DNA of 64,000 bases from Acidimicrobium ferrooxidans (GTDB lineage Bacteria; Actinomycetota; Geothermincolia; Fen-727; Anoxymicrobiaceae). The stretch is taken from the NCBI GenBank assembly GCA_020723485.1, contig DYIU01000001.1, forward strand, positions 186,001 to 250,000, in the 5' to 3' direction. A model generated the notes under the pieces. That model was not told the origin of the DNA and searched no databases. It saw only the letters and a list, made by a program, of their open reading frames with translations. This document shows positions 9,420 through 17,556 of this stretch, in pieces. The position numbers and the translations under genes were made by a program. Each line of letters opens with the position of its first letter. Within the stretch, counting starts at the first letter, position 1.

Positions 9420-10268
9420 CTACACGCCCATCCTCACTATCCTCATCATGGCCGGCCTGAGCCACCCGCGGCGGTTCGCCGATGACAGGGCCCTGGTGTA
9501 AGCGCGGGGGGCCAGCCGCTTGAGCGCCCAGGAGGCACGACCGGTCACCTGCGGGAGCACGTACAGCTTCCCTCTCATCATGCCCTCCACCGCCCTCGCT
9601 GCGACCGCTTCCGGGCTGTCGCCCGAATACTCGAGTGCGGTCCTGAGTATCTCCCTGTGCCACTCCTCGGTGCACCCCATCGTTTCCTCGATGTTGGTCC
9701 TGACGAATGAGGGGTAGACCACCGTGACACCGACGTTGAAAGGCGCGAGCTCGGGGGCCATCGTCTCGGTCAGGGCCACCACCCCCGCTTTGGAGACCGC
9801 GTAAGGAGCGGTCTCCGGGATCGTCAGGAAAGCGCCCGTCGATGCGACGTTCATTATCCAGCCGGCGCCCTGGGCCTTCATGCGAGGGATGAAGCAGTGG
9901 CAACCGTAGATCACGCCCCACAGGTCGGTGTCCACCACCCTCTTCCACTCCTCGACGGTCACCTCGCCGACCTTGCCCCCGGTGCCGACTCCGGCGTTGT
10001 TCACGAGCAGGCCGACCCTGCCCCACAGCCCGAAGAAGCGGTCGGCCGCGGCCTGCACTTCCTCGAGGTCCCTCACGTCGCACCGGAACGCCTCGCACGT
10101 GCCTCCCTCGAGCCTGACCATATCCGCCGTCTCGTCGGCGGCGGCCGTGTTGACGTCCAGGGCGCCGACCTTCCACCCCCTCCGGGCCAGCTCCAGGCAG
10201 AGCGCCCTCCCTATGCCCGAGGCCGCCCCCGTTACGACCGCGCTGCGGTCCAAGCTACAGCCCTTCAT
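9420..10268 (-). CDS. Short-chain dehydrogenase/reductase
   Basis: A classical SDR of 282 residues with a Rossmann TGAASGIGRA nucleotide site near residue 13, NNAGVG near residue 90 and the catalytic Y-x3-K in YAVSK. The acidic residue after beta-2 (ALDVNTA) suggests NAD(H). The ATG at 10268 is chosen because GGAGG lies just upstream and family homology begins there; the open frame continues upstream to 10547 without homology. The C-terminal extension (RRGWLRPAMMRIVRMGV) is basic and typical of SDRs acting on lipophilic alcohols or ketones. The substrate is unknown. The gene is convergent with the kinase. Confidence 0.88.
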   Translation of the reverse strand: MKGCSLDRSAVVTGAASGIGRALCLELARRGWKVGALDVNTAAADETADMVRLEGGTCEAFRCDVRDLEEVQAAADRFFGLWGRVGLLVNNAGVGTGGKVGEVTVEEWKRVVDTDLWGVIYGCHCFIPRMKAQGAGWIMNVASTGAFLTIPETAPYAVSKAGVVALTETMAPELAPFNVGVTVVYPSFVRTNIEETMGCTEEWHREILRTALEYSGDSPEAVAARAVEGMMRGKLYVLPQVTGRASWALKRLAPRAYTRALSSANRRGWLRPAMMRIVRMGV

Positions 10269-10440
10269 CCTGAACCTCCATGTAGTGCCGGCGGCCGGGC
10301 GTGGCCGCCCGCAAAGGAACCTCGTATCTTCACCGTTCTTCCCGTAATGATAGAATCGGCGCTGAGGGGAGACTCTTAAGCGGCGGCCGGGCACCGGAAG
10401 CCCGGTCACGACGACAACTTCGAAACGTGGGGTGATTGGA

Positions 10441-11079
10441 TTGGCGTTCTGTGCGAACTGCGGGAAAGACATGAAGGAAGCGAAGTTCTGTCCCAACTGC
10501 GGCGCGCCGGCGGCGCAGGCGCCGGGCCCGCAGGCCCCGCAGCCCACCCAGGCTGCCCCTCCCGTCCCGCCTCCCCCAGCCGCCTACCAGCAGGCCGCTC
10601 CGCCCCCTCCGCCAGGGGCGCCCATCCAGCCCGGCCCCGGGATGCCTCCGCCCGCTGCGCCCGCCAGGGCGGTGAAGGCGAAAGTGCAGAGCACGGGTGC
10701 GATGGTCTTCGGCGCGGTCGGGGCCCTGGCAATGATCGTTGTGGCGATAGGCTCGGCGCTGCCGTGGGTCACGGCCGACTTCGAGATAGTCTCCGTCAGT
10801 AAGAACGGCCTCAGCGGAGACGGGGTGATAACGATAGTCCTCGGTTTCCTCGGCCTGGCGTTCTTCGCCGTCGGTATCGCAGGCAAGGCGAGGTGGCCTT
10901 TTGCGGTGGCTCTCGCGATGAGCTTACTCGCGACTGCCATAGCGGCCTGGGACACGATCGACGTCTCGGGAGGAGTCGGGGTGTCCGTGGGCATAGGCCT
11001 CATACTGTGCCTGGTCGCCGGCATCATCGGCGTCGTGGCCGCCATCGGAGGGGTCGCCTCGCCGAGGACGCCGGCCTAG
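10441..11079 (+). CDS. Zinc-ribbon, proline-rich membrane protein
   Basis: A 212-residue protein with an N-terminal zinc ribbon of two CxxC pairs (FCANCG, FCPNCG), a proline/alanine/glutamine-rich linker (residues 22-75), and four hydrophobic helices to the end. The TTG at 10441 is preferred because GGGGTGATT sits five bases upstream; a GTG at 10432 is in frame but lies within that site. The same GGGGTGAT spacing decides the start at 33884. Proteins of this layout (zinc_ribbon_2 plus membrane helices) are common, and their function is unknown. The last bases overlap the convergent padR-type gene. Confidence 0.8.
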   Translation: MAFCANCGKDMKEAKFCPNCGAPAAQAPGPQAPQPTQAAPPVPPPPAAYQQAAPPPPPGAPIQPGPGMPPPAAPARAVKAKVQSTGAMVFGAVGALAMIVVAIGSALPWVTADFEIVSVSKNGLSGDGVITIVLGFLGLAFFAVGIAGKARWPFAVALAMSLLATAIAAWDTIDVSGGVGVSVGIGLILCLVAGIIGVVAAIGGVASPRTPA

Positions 11080-11492
11080 CCGGGGAGTTTCCCGTAACGC
11101 TCCTTGAACTCGCCGAGGAACGTGGTAATGCCCTCGATGCTGGCGGCCCAGATGTCGAGCACCTCGCGGCCCTCGGGGGTCAGGGTGTAGACCTTCCTGG
11201 CAGGCCCGGAGCCGCTGTCGTTGAGCGAGCTTTCGGCCAGGCCCTCCCGCTCTATGTTGCGGAGCAGCCTGTATAGCACGGAAGGGTCCATGTTCGTGTG
11301 GTCGATTCCGAACTCCTTGAGCTTTCCCATCAGCTCGTAGCCGTGTATCGGGCTCTCGGCCAATAGCAACAGCACCACCGGGCGCAGAAACCTCCTGGTG
11401 ATACCGCCTCCCATGCCGCCCTCGAAGAAGGCGCCCCACTGGCCGGGCCCCCCGCACGGGCCTGCATGTCCGCTGTGATGGTGTGAATGCAT
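11076..11492 (-). CDS. PadR-family transcriptional regulator
   Basis: A 138-residue PadR-type repressor. The winged-helix segment is RPVVLLLLAESPIHGYELMGKL followed by DPSVLYRLLRNIEREGL and the wing RKVYTLTPEGREVL. The N-terminus is rich in His, Gly and Cys (MHSHHHSGH...GPCGGPG), which is unusual and could bind metal. The ATG at 11492 follows GGAGGAAGG. Its own promoter (11536-11564) is overlapped by a near-perfect palindrome, which indicates autoregulation. It may also act on the Fe-S operon that ends just upstream at 11600, although the site lies downstream of that operon. Confidence 0.88.
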   Translation of the reverse strand: MHSHHHSGHAGPCGGPGQWGAFFEGGMGGGITRRFLRPVVLLLLAESPIHGYELMGKLKEFGIDHTNMDPSVLYRLLRNIEREGLAESSLNDSGSGPARKVYTLTPEGREVLDIWAASIEGITTFLGEFKERYGKLPG

Positions 11493-11524
11493 TTTCCTTC
11501 CTCCCTGTGTCACTACTTGCGTTA

Positions 11525-11564
11525 TGATATTAGTGAAGATACACCACTAATGTCATTATGTCAA
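11525..11564 (-). promoter_or_regulatory. padR-type promoter with overlapping palindromic operator
   Basis: On the minus strand TTGACA (11559-11564) and TATCTT (11536-11541) are separated by 17 bases. Two half-sites, TGATATTAGTG (11525-11535) and CACTAATGTCA (11545-11555), form an inverted repeat with one mismatched pair and a 9-bp centre that contains the -10. A dimer bound here would block RNA polymerase. Confidence 0.75.
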
Positions 11565-11599
11565 TACTGATTGTCACGGCAGGTCGCCGCTGGCGCGAA

Positions 11600-12703
11600 T
11601 CAGATTATTCCGATTCTGCGGTAGAAGCGCGTAAGGAGCGAATCGTGGAGCTCTATCGCCTGCTCGGAGCAGAGCTCCATGCAGCAGTAGCAGGAAAGAC
11701 AGCTGGAATAGTCGTACGCCGGGTGGCCGTCCTTCATAGTTATCGCGGTCCCCGGGCAAATCTCGCCGCACTGGCCGCAGCCGCTGCAGGCGTCGTTATC
11801 GACATCGAAGCGAGGACGGTCGACGTGCGGGTAGAAGGTCTCCATCACCCAGTGCGGCACCCTCTGTGGGATGCCCGAGCTCGGCCGCCGGAACTTCTCG
11901 AGAGGTCCGGCTTCACCGACGACCTCTATCCTCGAGAGGTCTGTCTCTCCGAGCTCGAGGGAGGCAGCGTATTCGAGCATGTCGACCCTGCCTGGCTCCA
12001 TGCCCATCATCGCGGCCATCACGGTGTCGAGCGCGACTCCGTCGTATGAGGCCAGCACCTTGCCTACCGGGTAGAGGCTCGTCCCGGAGGGGCCGTTCCC
12101 TTCCATCCCCGTTATACCGTCCATGATGACCAGGTCGGGAAGACGCAGGCGGTACAGGTCGACGAGCATCTCGGAGAACGCCCTGCTGTCAGGCAGGTGG
12201 CGGTGCAGCCCTGTCTTCTGGCCCCCTACCACGAAACCGAAGCTGTTCTTTATGGCGCCTGTAATCCGGGTGAGCACGTGCGTCTTGAACTTGGGGGCCG
12301 AGATGAGCACCTCGGTCTCCAGCACCTCCCGCGATACGCTCACCTTTATCCCTGAGCCGGGAAGCGTCTTCTCGACCGAGTCGGTGGAGATATTCCTGTA
12401 GGCGCCCATCGACGCCTCCAGTATGCCCGATACCTCCGCGCTCTTCTCCACCATGCCGTAGCCCCGCGCCCCGGGGTTGTCCCCCACCGTCACCGTTGCT
12501 CCCATCGCCCTCAGGCGCTCGACCAGGGCGCGGACGACCTCGGGAGCGGTGTTAACGTGCCGCTCGGGAGGGTACGGACCCAGGATGTTGGGCTTGAGCA
12601 GCACCCGCCTGCCGTCCAGGTCCAGCGGGAACGCCGCGAATACCCTGTCCAGCGCGGCAGGCACCTCTTCATAGGTCGCGTCGAGCACCAGGACCCTGGA
12701 CAT
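11600..12703 (-). CDS. DUF362 protein with C-terminal 2x[4Fe-4S] ferredoxin domain
   Basis: A 367-residue protein. The DUF362 core starts MSRVLVLDATYEE, with VLLKPNILGP and APKFKTHVLTRITGAIKN as typical conserved segments. The C-terminus carries a bacterial ferredoxin pair: CSGCGQCGEICP, then CLSCYCCMELC. DUF362 proteins are thought to act in redox steps with unknown substrates. The ATG at 12703 follows GGGAGGGTAGG and lies one base after the stop of the upstream Fe-S gene (TAGGATG), so it is the third gene of a tightly coupled operon. Electron transfer to or from the preceding Fe-S protein is inferred. Confidence 0.88.
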   Translation of the reverse strand: MSRVLVLDATYEEVPAALDRVFAAFPLDLDGRRVLLKPNILGPYPPERHVNTAPEVVRALVERLRAMGATVTVGDNPGARGYGMVEKSAEVSGILEASMGAYRNISTDSVEKTLPGSGIKVSVSREVLETEVLISAPKFKTHVLTRITGAIKNSFGFVVGGQKTGLHRHLPDSRAFSEMLVDLYRLRLPDLVIMDGITGMEGNGPSGTSLYPVGKVLASYDGVALDTVMAAMMGMEPGRVDMLEYAASLELGETDLSRIEVVGEAGPLEKFRRPSSGIPQRVPHWVMETFYPHVDRPRFDVDNDACSGCGQCGEICPGTAITMKDGHPAYDYSSCLSCYCCMELCSEQAIELHDSLLTRFYRRIGII

Positions 12704-12704
12704 C

Positions 12705-13790
12705 CTACCCTCCCCCGGGGTCACACCCCTGTCGCCTTCTGTGCTTTCCCTCGAGTATCGCCAGCCCCATGGTCATCACCCTGTCGAACGGCTCCTCCAT
12801 GTCGCCGCGCGGCATTATGCTGATCGCCTCCTCGGCGCATGCCCCGGCGCATAACCCGCACCCGAGGCACTCGCCCCGGTCGACCCGGGCCGCCGCCTCG
12901 AGCTCGATGGCCCCTACCGGGCAGCGGTCCGCGCACTCCCCGCAGCCCGTGCAGGCATCCCCGTCCACCACCGCCTCGAACAGGGAGTTCAGGTACCCGT
13001 GCTTGTCGAGCCCTCTCTGGGTGATGCCCTTCATCGACGCGCAGCAGCACGGGCAGCAGTTACAGAGGTTGGAGAGGTGCATCGTGTTGGTCCCGGCGTG
13101 GACCAGCCCCGAGCGGTCCGCCTCGCGGAGTATCTCGACGGCCTCATCGGCAGTGACCTCCCTGCCGATGCCGTTCTCGATGTAGTACTCGGCGGCAGCC
13201 CCGAAGCTCATGCAGGTCTCCATCGGGTGGTCGCAGCCCTTTCCGAGCAGGCGCGACTCCTTGCGGCATATGCACTCGGCGACGGATATCTTCCTGGCCG
13301 CCCTGACCTGTTCGACGAGGTCCAGAAACGGGTAGAGGACCATGTCTGCCTCCACGTGCTCGTTTATCGGGAGTACCTTGAAACCCGGGACGTCGCTCGC
13401 CCCGATCTCTTCGAGGTACGCGGCATCGTAGTACTCGCTGTAGAGCGCGGCCAGGTCCTCGTCTATCGTCCCGACCGAGTACTCGTACAGACCTATCATG
13501 AACGGCGCGGAGTTGTAGAGCGTCTTCCCCTCGCGGCGCACGCGGAACACCAGGCCTTTCTCTGACATAGATCTGAGTATTGCCTCCATCCGCGGCTCGG
13601 GAACGCCCGCGCGCGCGGCGACGGCGTGGGCCTCCTCAGGCACCGGGGTGAGGTGCATCGCCGCCCGGGCCTCCTCCTCAGTGAACAGGCGCCTCAGTAT
13701 ACGGAGCTCGACCCCCGACTCCGTAGCGGGAAATCCGATCGGGAACCTGTCCAGGAACTCGCGCAGGCCGGCGAACGGGTCGTCTCTCAA
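12705..13790 (-). CDS. Winged-helix Fe-S protein with ferredoxin domain
   Basis: A 361-residue protein. Residues 1-110 look like a winged-helix region (LFTEEEARAAMHL, MEAILRSMSEKGLV). A cysteine-rich middle follows, with CICRKESRLLGKGC and NLCNCCPCCC, then a 2x[4Fe-4S] ferredoxin (CTGCGECADRCP, CLGCGLCAGAC). The TTG at 13790 overlaps the upstream stop as TTGA and has GGAAGG eight bases before it; starting farther upstream would only re-read the upstream gene in another frame. It is the middle gene of the operon with the LOR/SDH protein and the DUF362 protein. A redox partner role is inferred; the winged helix could also sense the cluster state. Confidence 0.82.
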   Translation of the reverse strand: MRDDPFAGLREFLDRFPIGFPATESGVELRILRRLFTEEEARAAMHLTPVPEEAHAVAARAGVPEPRMEAILRSMSEKGLVFRVRREGKTLYNSAPFMIGLYEYSVGTIDEDLAALYSEYYDAAYLEEIGASDVPGFKVLPINEHVEADMVLYPFLDLVEQVRAARKISVAECICRKESRLLGKGCDHPMETCMSFGAAAEYYIENGIGREVTADEAVEILREADRSGLVHAGTNTMHLSNLCNCCPCCCASMKGITQRGLDKHGYLNSLFEAVVDGDACTGCGECADRCPVGAIELEAAARVDRGECLGCGLCAGACAEEAISIMPRGDMEEPFDRVMTMGLAILEGKHRRRQGCDPGGG

Positions 13791-14869
13791 AGCAGTTTCC
13801 TTCCCAGGTTGACGAGGAAGTCCTGCACGTTCGTGACTATGGAGATGACCTCCAGGGTCCCCCTGTCCCGGAGTTTGTTCACCGCGAACTCGGAGACGTC
13901 CACTATGTAGATGAAGACGGGCCGTACCTCCCCGTCCTCGACCTGGTAGCAGGGGGTCATATTCCCTGCGGCAATGGAGTGGAGCTGGGTCGCCAGCCCG
14001 ATGACGGTGGTCGCCTGCCTGGCATGGCGCCGCATCACGTCCTGGGCGGCGTATGCGTCGGCCACCGCCGACGGGACAGGTCCGTCGTCCCTGATGGAGC
14101 CGGCTATGACCAGCGGCACCCCCTGCTTGACGCAGGCGTGCACTATCCCGTCGCTCACCTGCCCGCTCTCTATCAGCGCCTCTATGGAGCCGGCGGCCCT
14201 GGCCCTGTTGATGACCTCGAGGTGGTTGTAGTGCCCGTTGGGGGCGCACTCCTGTGAGTAGATGTCCTGGCCGAGCGCCGTCCGGAAGACCGATGCCTCC
14301 ATGTCGTGCGCGGCCAGTGCGTTGCCAGCCAGTACGGCATGGACGAAACCGTTGTTCACGAGCCCGACCATGGCCTCGCGTGAGTCGAAGTCGAAGACCA
14401 CCGCGGGTCCCAGGACCCAGACCACGTAGCCGTTGACCCTCTCGTACTCGAGCAGGTCGTAGAGCCTGTCGTAGTCCATCGAGTACGAGGTCTCCCTGGT
14501 CCGTCCGGTTCTGAACACGAACGGCTCGTCGGGGCCGTCGGGAACCTCGAATCCTCCCGAGTGGACCAGCACGCCCTCGCTTCCGTCCTCGGTCCTCCCC
14601 ATTACCACGCGGTCCCCGGGCTCGAGCCTCCTGAACTCCTTGACCTCGGGCTTTCCGCTGCTGACCACCACGACCGAGTCCATGCGGCTCTCCTCGAGCA
14701 GCGCCCACTCGCCCCCTGTCTTTACGTACTCCGGGTATATGGTTGTGGCGTGGAAGCCCTCCGGAGCGACGCCGCTCTTCACCACCGGGGCGAGGGCAGC
14801 GTCGGGGCATGATGAGTAAGGTTCCCTGTCAAGCTCGGGGGCACGGTAACGCGGCATCTGAAAAGCCAT
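13787..14869 (-). CDS. LOR/SDH-domain protein (TIGR00300-like, ornithine cyclodeaminase candidate)
   Basis: A 360-residue protein with the LOR/SDH conserved region: GFHATTIYPEYVK, ECAPNGHYNHLEVINRAR, DGIVHACVKQGVPLVIAGSIRDDGP and TQLHSIAAGNMTP. In archaea and in the C-terminal half of cyanobacterial AgrE/ArgZ this fold converts ornithine to proline and ammonia using NAD. The arginine dihydrolase half of AgrE/ArgZ is absent here. The ATG at 14869 follows AAGAAGG with eight-base spacing; the frame is open to 14938. Two Fe-S genes follow with overlapping stop and start codons. Why a cyclodeaminase-type protein is coupled to Fe-S proteins is not explained by known pathways. Confidence 0.82.
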   Translation of the reverse strand: MAFQMPRYRAPELDREPYSSCPDAALAPVVKSGVAPEGFHATTIYPEYVKTGGEWALLEESRMDSVVVVSSGKPEVKEFRRLEPGDRVVMGRTEDGSEGVLVHSGGFEVPDGPDEPFVFRTGRTRETSYSMDYDRLYDLLEYERVNGYVVWVLGPAVVFDFDSREAMVGLVNNGFVHAVLAGNALAAHDMEASVFRTALGQDIYSQECAPNGHYNHLEVINRARAAGSIEALIESGQVSDGIVHACVKQGVPLVIAGSIRDDGPVPSAVADAYAAQDVMRRHARQATTVIGLATQLHSIAAGNMTPCYQVEDGEVRPVFIYIVDVSEFAVNKLRDRGTLEVISIVTNVQDFLVNLGRKLL

Positions 14870-15026
14870 GTCCACAGCCTTCTTCCGGTACGTGGTCCGC
14901 TTCAGGAGTTTTATCTCACAGAGCAGGCCGGGAGGCAACTTCCAGGCGGCACCGGAACGGCAACGGCCCGATGGATCCGCGGTCAGAAACCGGCCCCATT
15001 TGAAATAAAGGTGGTTGTGTTGGAGA

Positions 15027-15902
15027 ATGTCCTACCAGCCGGAATCCACAGGCGATTACCACCTGTGCGAACAGAAAGGCAAAGGCATCACAAGCGCGGC
15101 CGAAGTCAAGGAGATGGTCAGGCGGGAGGGCGTCGAACTCGTGGGGATAGCCGACGCCGGGGCGCTCATCCTCTCCTACCCGCCCAGGCCCGCGACCGCC
15201 ATCCTTCCAACGGCGAAGAGCGTCGTGGTGATGGCGGTGCCGCACCTCCTGGGCGCGGCGCGCGCGCCCGACATAAAGCTCTGGACCCGCAACAAGATGC
15301 AGTCCTCGAGGCTGCTCGACCAGACCGCGGAGAAGGTCGCGCGCTTGCTGGAGAGCCGCGGGTTCCTCTCACTGCCTGTTTCAGCGGACAAGCCGGTCGA
15401 GATATTCAAGCGTGACCCCGATTCTGGGCGGCGCTTCAGGTTCCCGAGGGTCTGCGGCCACCTCTCTCTTAAGCATGCCGCCGTAACCGCCGGACTGGGC
15501 CAGATGGGCAGGTCGAACCTGCTGCTGACCCCGGAATTCGGGCCCCACCAGCGTCTGGGAGGTCTTGTCACCGAGGCGCCGCTTGAACCCGACGAGCGCG
15601 TGGAGCTCGAGCTCTGCGTGGCCGGCTGCACGAGGTGCGAGGACGCGTGCCCCGTGGGCGCCCTTTCAGGCGGCCGGTACGACGTCGACCCCTGCTTCAA
15701 CTTCTGGTCTCTCGGCCTGGAGCACCTGGCGCCGCGCAAACCCGGCGAGGTCGTCCCCTATCTCGCAATGATCCGCAGGAACCTGAAGACCCGGTCCCTG
15801 CTCATCGAGGTCGGGCAGAACTTCATCACAGACGTGGACTACTGCATTGAGTGCATGAAGGCCTGCCCCGTCGGCTCGCGGTGGCAGCAGCTTGGCCCCT
15901 GA
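15027..15902 (+). CDS. QueG-like 4Fe-4S protein
   Basis: A 291-residue protein related to the epoxyqueuosine-reductase family. The N-terminal alpha/beta part (VELVGIADAGAL, AKSVVVMAVPHLL) is followed by GHLSLKHAAVTAGLGQMGRSNLLLTPEFG, a hallmark segment, then CTRCEDACPVGAL and CIECMKACPVGS. It is shorter than true QueG (about 340-380) and lacks its C-terminal HEAT part, so it may be one of the many QueG-like reductases of unknown substrate. The ATG at 15027 is chosen although its ribosome site is weak; a TTG at 15015 is in frame. It is divergent from the LOR/SDH operon. Confidence 0.82.
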   Translation: MSYQPESTGDYHLCEQKGKGITSAAEVKEMVRREGVELVGIADAGALILSYPPRPATAILPTAKSVVVMAVPHLLGAARAPDIKLWTRNKMQSSRLLDQTAEKVARLLESRGFLSLPVSADKPVEIFKRDPDSGRRFRFPRVCGHLSLKHAAVTAGLGQMGRSNLLLTPEFGPHQRLGGLVTEAPLEPDERVELELCVAGCTRCEDACPVGALSGGRYDVDPCFNFWSLGLEHLAPRKPGEVVPYLAMIRRNLKTRSLLIEVGQNFITDVDYCIECMKACPVGSRWQQLGP

Positions 15903-15908
15903 CGCCGC

Positions 15909-16355
15909 TCAGCTTCGTTTCTTCAGGTTCCGGATCACCTTTGCGATATTCCGTTCGAGCGATTCGGGGGTCTTGAGAGAGTTCAGGTAACGGAGTATCT
16001 CTTTCCGCCTCGAGGGCAGGAGCCCGTCGAAAGCTGCACTTGCCCGGTCATCCGCATCCAGAGCTGCTGCGAGTGCCGGAGGGACCGGGACCCGGCGCGG
16101 CTCATCATCGTACTCGAGCGCGAACCGGACCTCGTCCCCCACGTCGACACCGGCGCTCGCGCGCATCTCCCCGTTGACATACAGACGGTGGCGCATCCCC
16201 CCGGTCGGGACCAGCGTCGAATGGAAATCGACGCCGTCCAACGTGCCGCGAACGGGCACGTTGCCCCGGATGCCGAATGTCTCGCTCACTCGTGAGGGCA
16301 CATCAACATACGGGTTGAAACCTACCTTGCCTATGCGTGCCCTGAAGGTTTCCAC
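15909..16355 (-). CDS. DUF1905/YdeI-type protein
   Basis: A 148-residue soluble protein. The N-terminal DUF1905 barrel (ARIGKVGFNPYVDVPSRV, RGTLDGVDFHSTLVP) is followed by a YdeI/OmdA-like C-terminal helix pair (AFDGLLPSRRKEILRYLNSLKTPESLERNIAKVIRNL). Members are described as bacteriocin-protection or general stress proteins, with no proven activity. The GTG at 16355 follows AGGGAGG. It converges on the QueG-like gene with a six-base gap. Confidence 0.85.
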   Translation of the reverse strand: METFRARIGKVGFNPYVDVPSRVSETFGIRGNVPVRGTLDGVDFHSTLVPTGGMRHRLYVNGEMRASAGVDVGDEVRFALEYDDEPRRVPVPPALAAALDADDRASAAFDGLLPSRRKEILRYLNSLKTPESLERNIAKVIRNLKKRS

Positions 16356-16520
16356 AGCGGCCTCCCTAAGCCCAATGCTCCAGTATATGAAGGCGCGCTG
16401 CCGTCCGCCAGTCCTGCTTGACCCTCCCCACGCCCGCGGAGCAGAATCTAATCAGGCGACTTTTTCTCACACCGGGGGTGGTGCAATTATCCGTCGGTCC
16501 GCCACGGGAGGTGAGGCGGA

Positions 16521-16835
16521 ATGTACGCGCGCATCTTCAGGATAACGGCTGACACCGACAGGATCGATGAGGGGATCGAGATCTACGAGGACGGCTACAT
16601 ACCCGCGGCCCAGCAACAGAAAGGTTTCGTCGAGGCGATGCTCCTCGGGGACCGCTCGACCGGCAGAGGCCTGGCCATCAGCATCTGGGAGAGCAAGGAG
16701 GACGCCAGGGCCACCGAGCAGAGCGGGTTCGTCCAGCAGGTCATCGGCAAGTTCACGGGAATCCTGGCCGAAACCCCGGCGATGGAGAGCTACGAGATAA
16801 TGGCGCGGGCCGCGACTCCGGCCCGGGCCGGTTGA
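16521..16835 (+). CDS. Dimeric alpha-beta barrel (ABM-like) protein
   Basis: A 104-residue protein. YARIFRITADTDRIDEGIEIY, then GFVEAMLLGDRSTGRGLAISIWESKEDARATEQS, fits the ferredoxin-like fold of antibiotic-biosynthesis-monooxygenase/EthD proteins: a beta-strand, a helix, and the central GLAISIWES strand. The usual catalytic residues of monooxygenases are not evident, so it may be a binding protein. A strong GGGAGG site precedes the ATG. The gene stands alone between a convergent and a co-directional neighbour. Confidence 0.75.
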   Translation: MYARIFRITADTDRIDEGIEIYEDGYIPAAQQQKGFVEAMLLGDRSTGRGLAISIWESKEDARATEQSGFVQQVIGKFTGILAETPAMESYEIMARAATPARAG

Positions 16836-16966
16836 ACCGGACCGGCGCACCACCCCTTCCCCAAATACCGGCGCCTACCCTGGGCCCGCGCTCGAAGCAG
16901 GGTATAGAATCAGCGCCAGGCGTCTGGTGACGCGTGGCGCCATTGAAACCGGGAGGTGCTTCGGCG

Positions 16967-17521
16967 GTGGATGACATCGAGATGGAAAAGGCTGAGGGTT
17001 TCTCCTGGGAATACCTCGGAGACGTGCCCCAGGCAAAGCAGGAGGCGGGAGACAGGTACCAGACGCCGGGCTTCGGCCTGGCGGCGCAGCTGTTCGCCAG
17101 CGTGGCGAAGTCCGTTATGGAAAGGCTGGGTCCCGAGGAAGGCGCGGCCCTGTTGAGGGAGGCCGTGGACTATTTCGGTGAGCAGAGAGGCAGGCGTATA
17201 GCCGAGAGGGTAAAGGCCGAAGGTAGGCCCCTCACGTTCAAGAACTGGCTCATCCACACCGACATCGACACGAACGCGAACTTCCAGAACGTACCGGACA
17301 TCGACGGGGGCGACCTCGTGGCGAGGGTATCGGACTGCACTTTCTTCAACGCCGCCGAGGAATGGGGGCTGGGCGAGTATGCCCGCATCTACTGCGAGCA
17401 CGCCGACTTCGCCATCCTCCGTGGATACAATCCGGACATCAAGCTGGTGCTCGGCACCCGCCAGGAGACCGGGTCGGGAGAGTGCGTCTTCCGCTATGTC
17501 ATGAAGGAGAGCAACAAGTAG
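16967..17521 (+). CDS. L-2-amino-thiazoline-4-carboxylate hydrolase-like protein
   Basis: A 184-residue protein matching the ATC-hydrolase family layout: an N-terminal helical half (LFASVAKSVMERLGPEEGAALLREAVDYFGEQRG) and a C-terminal half with DCTFFNAAEEWGLGEYARIYCEHADFAILRGYNPDIKL. In Pseudomonas the family founder opens the thiazoline ring on the way to cysteine, but most members in anaerobes have no assigned substrate. The GTG at 16967 is preferred over 16934 because GGGAGGTG lies eight bases upstream. The gene is followed 35 bases later by a membrane protein gene, probably on the same transcript. Confidence 0.8.
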   Translation: MDDIEMEKAEGFSWEYLGDVPQAKQEAGDRYQTPGFGLAAQLFASVAKSVMERLGPEEGAALLREAVDYFGEQRGRRIAERVKAEGRPLTFKNWLIHTDIDTNANFQNVPDIDGGDLVARVSDCTFFNAAEEWGLGEYARIYCEHADFAILRGYNPDIKLVLGTRQETGSGECVFRYVMKESNK

Positions 17522-17556
17522 GACCGGGGCGTTTCACCGGCAACGGAGGAGTGCGG

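Noticed and set aside
11525-11555. DnaA-box or origin interpretation of the AT-rich palindrome
   Set aside because: It is a single site fitting the promoter of the adjacent padR-type gene; no DnaA-box cluster or replication gene is nearby.
12705-14810. Single 701-residue minus-strand protein
   Set aside because: The first half is antisense-type low-complexity sequence lying over the real LOR/SDH gene in another frame. Homology and a TTGA overlap show the true Fe-S gene starts at 13790.
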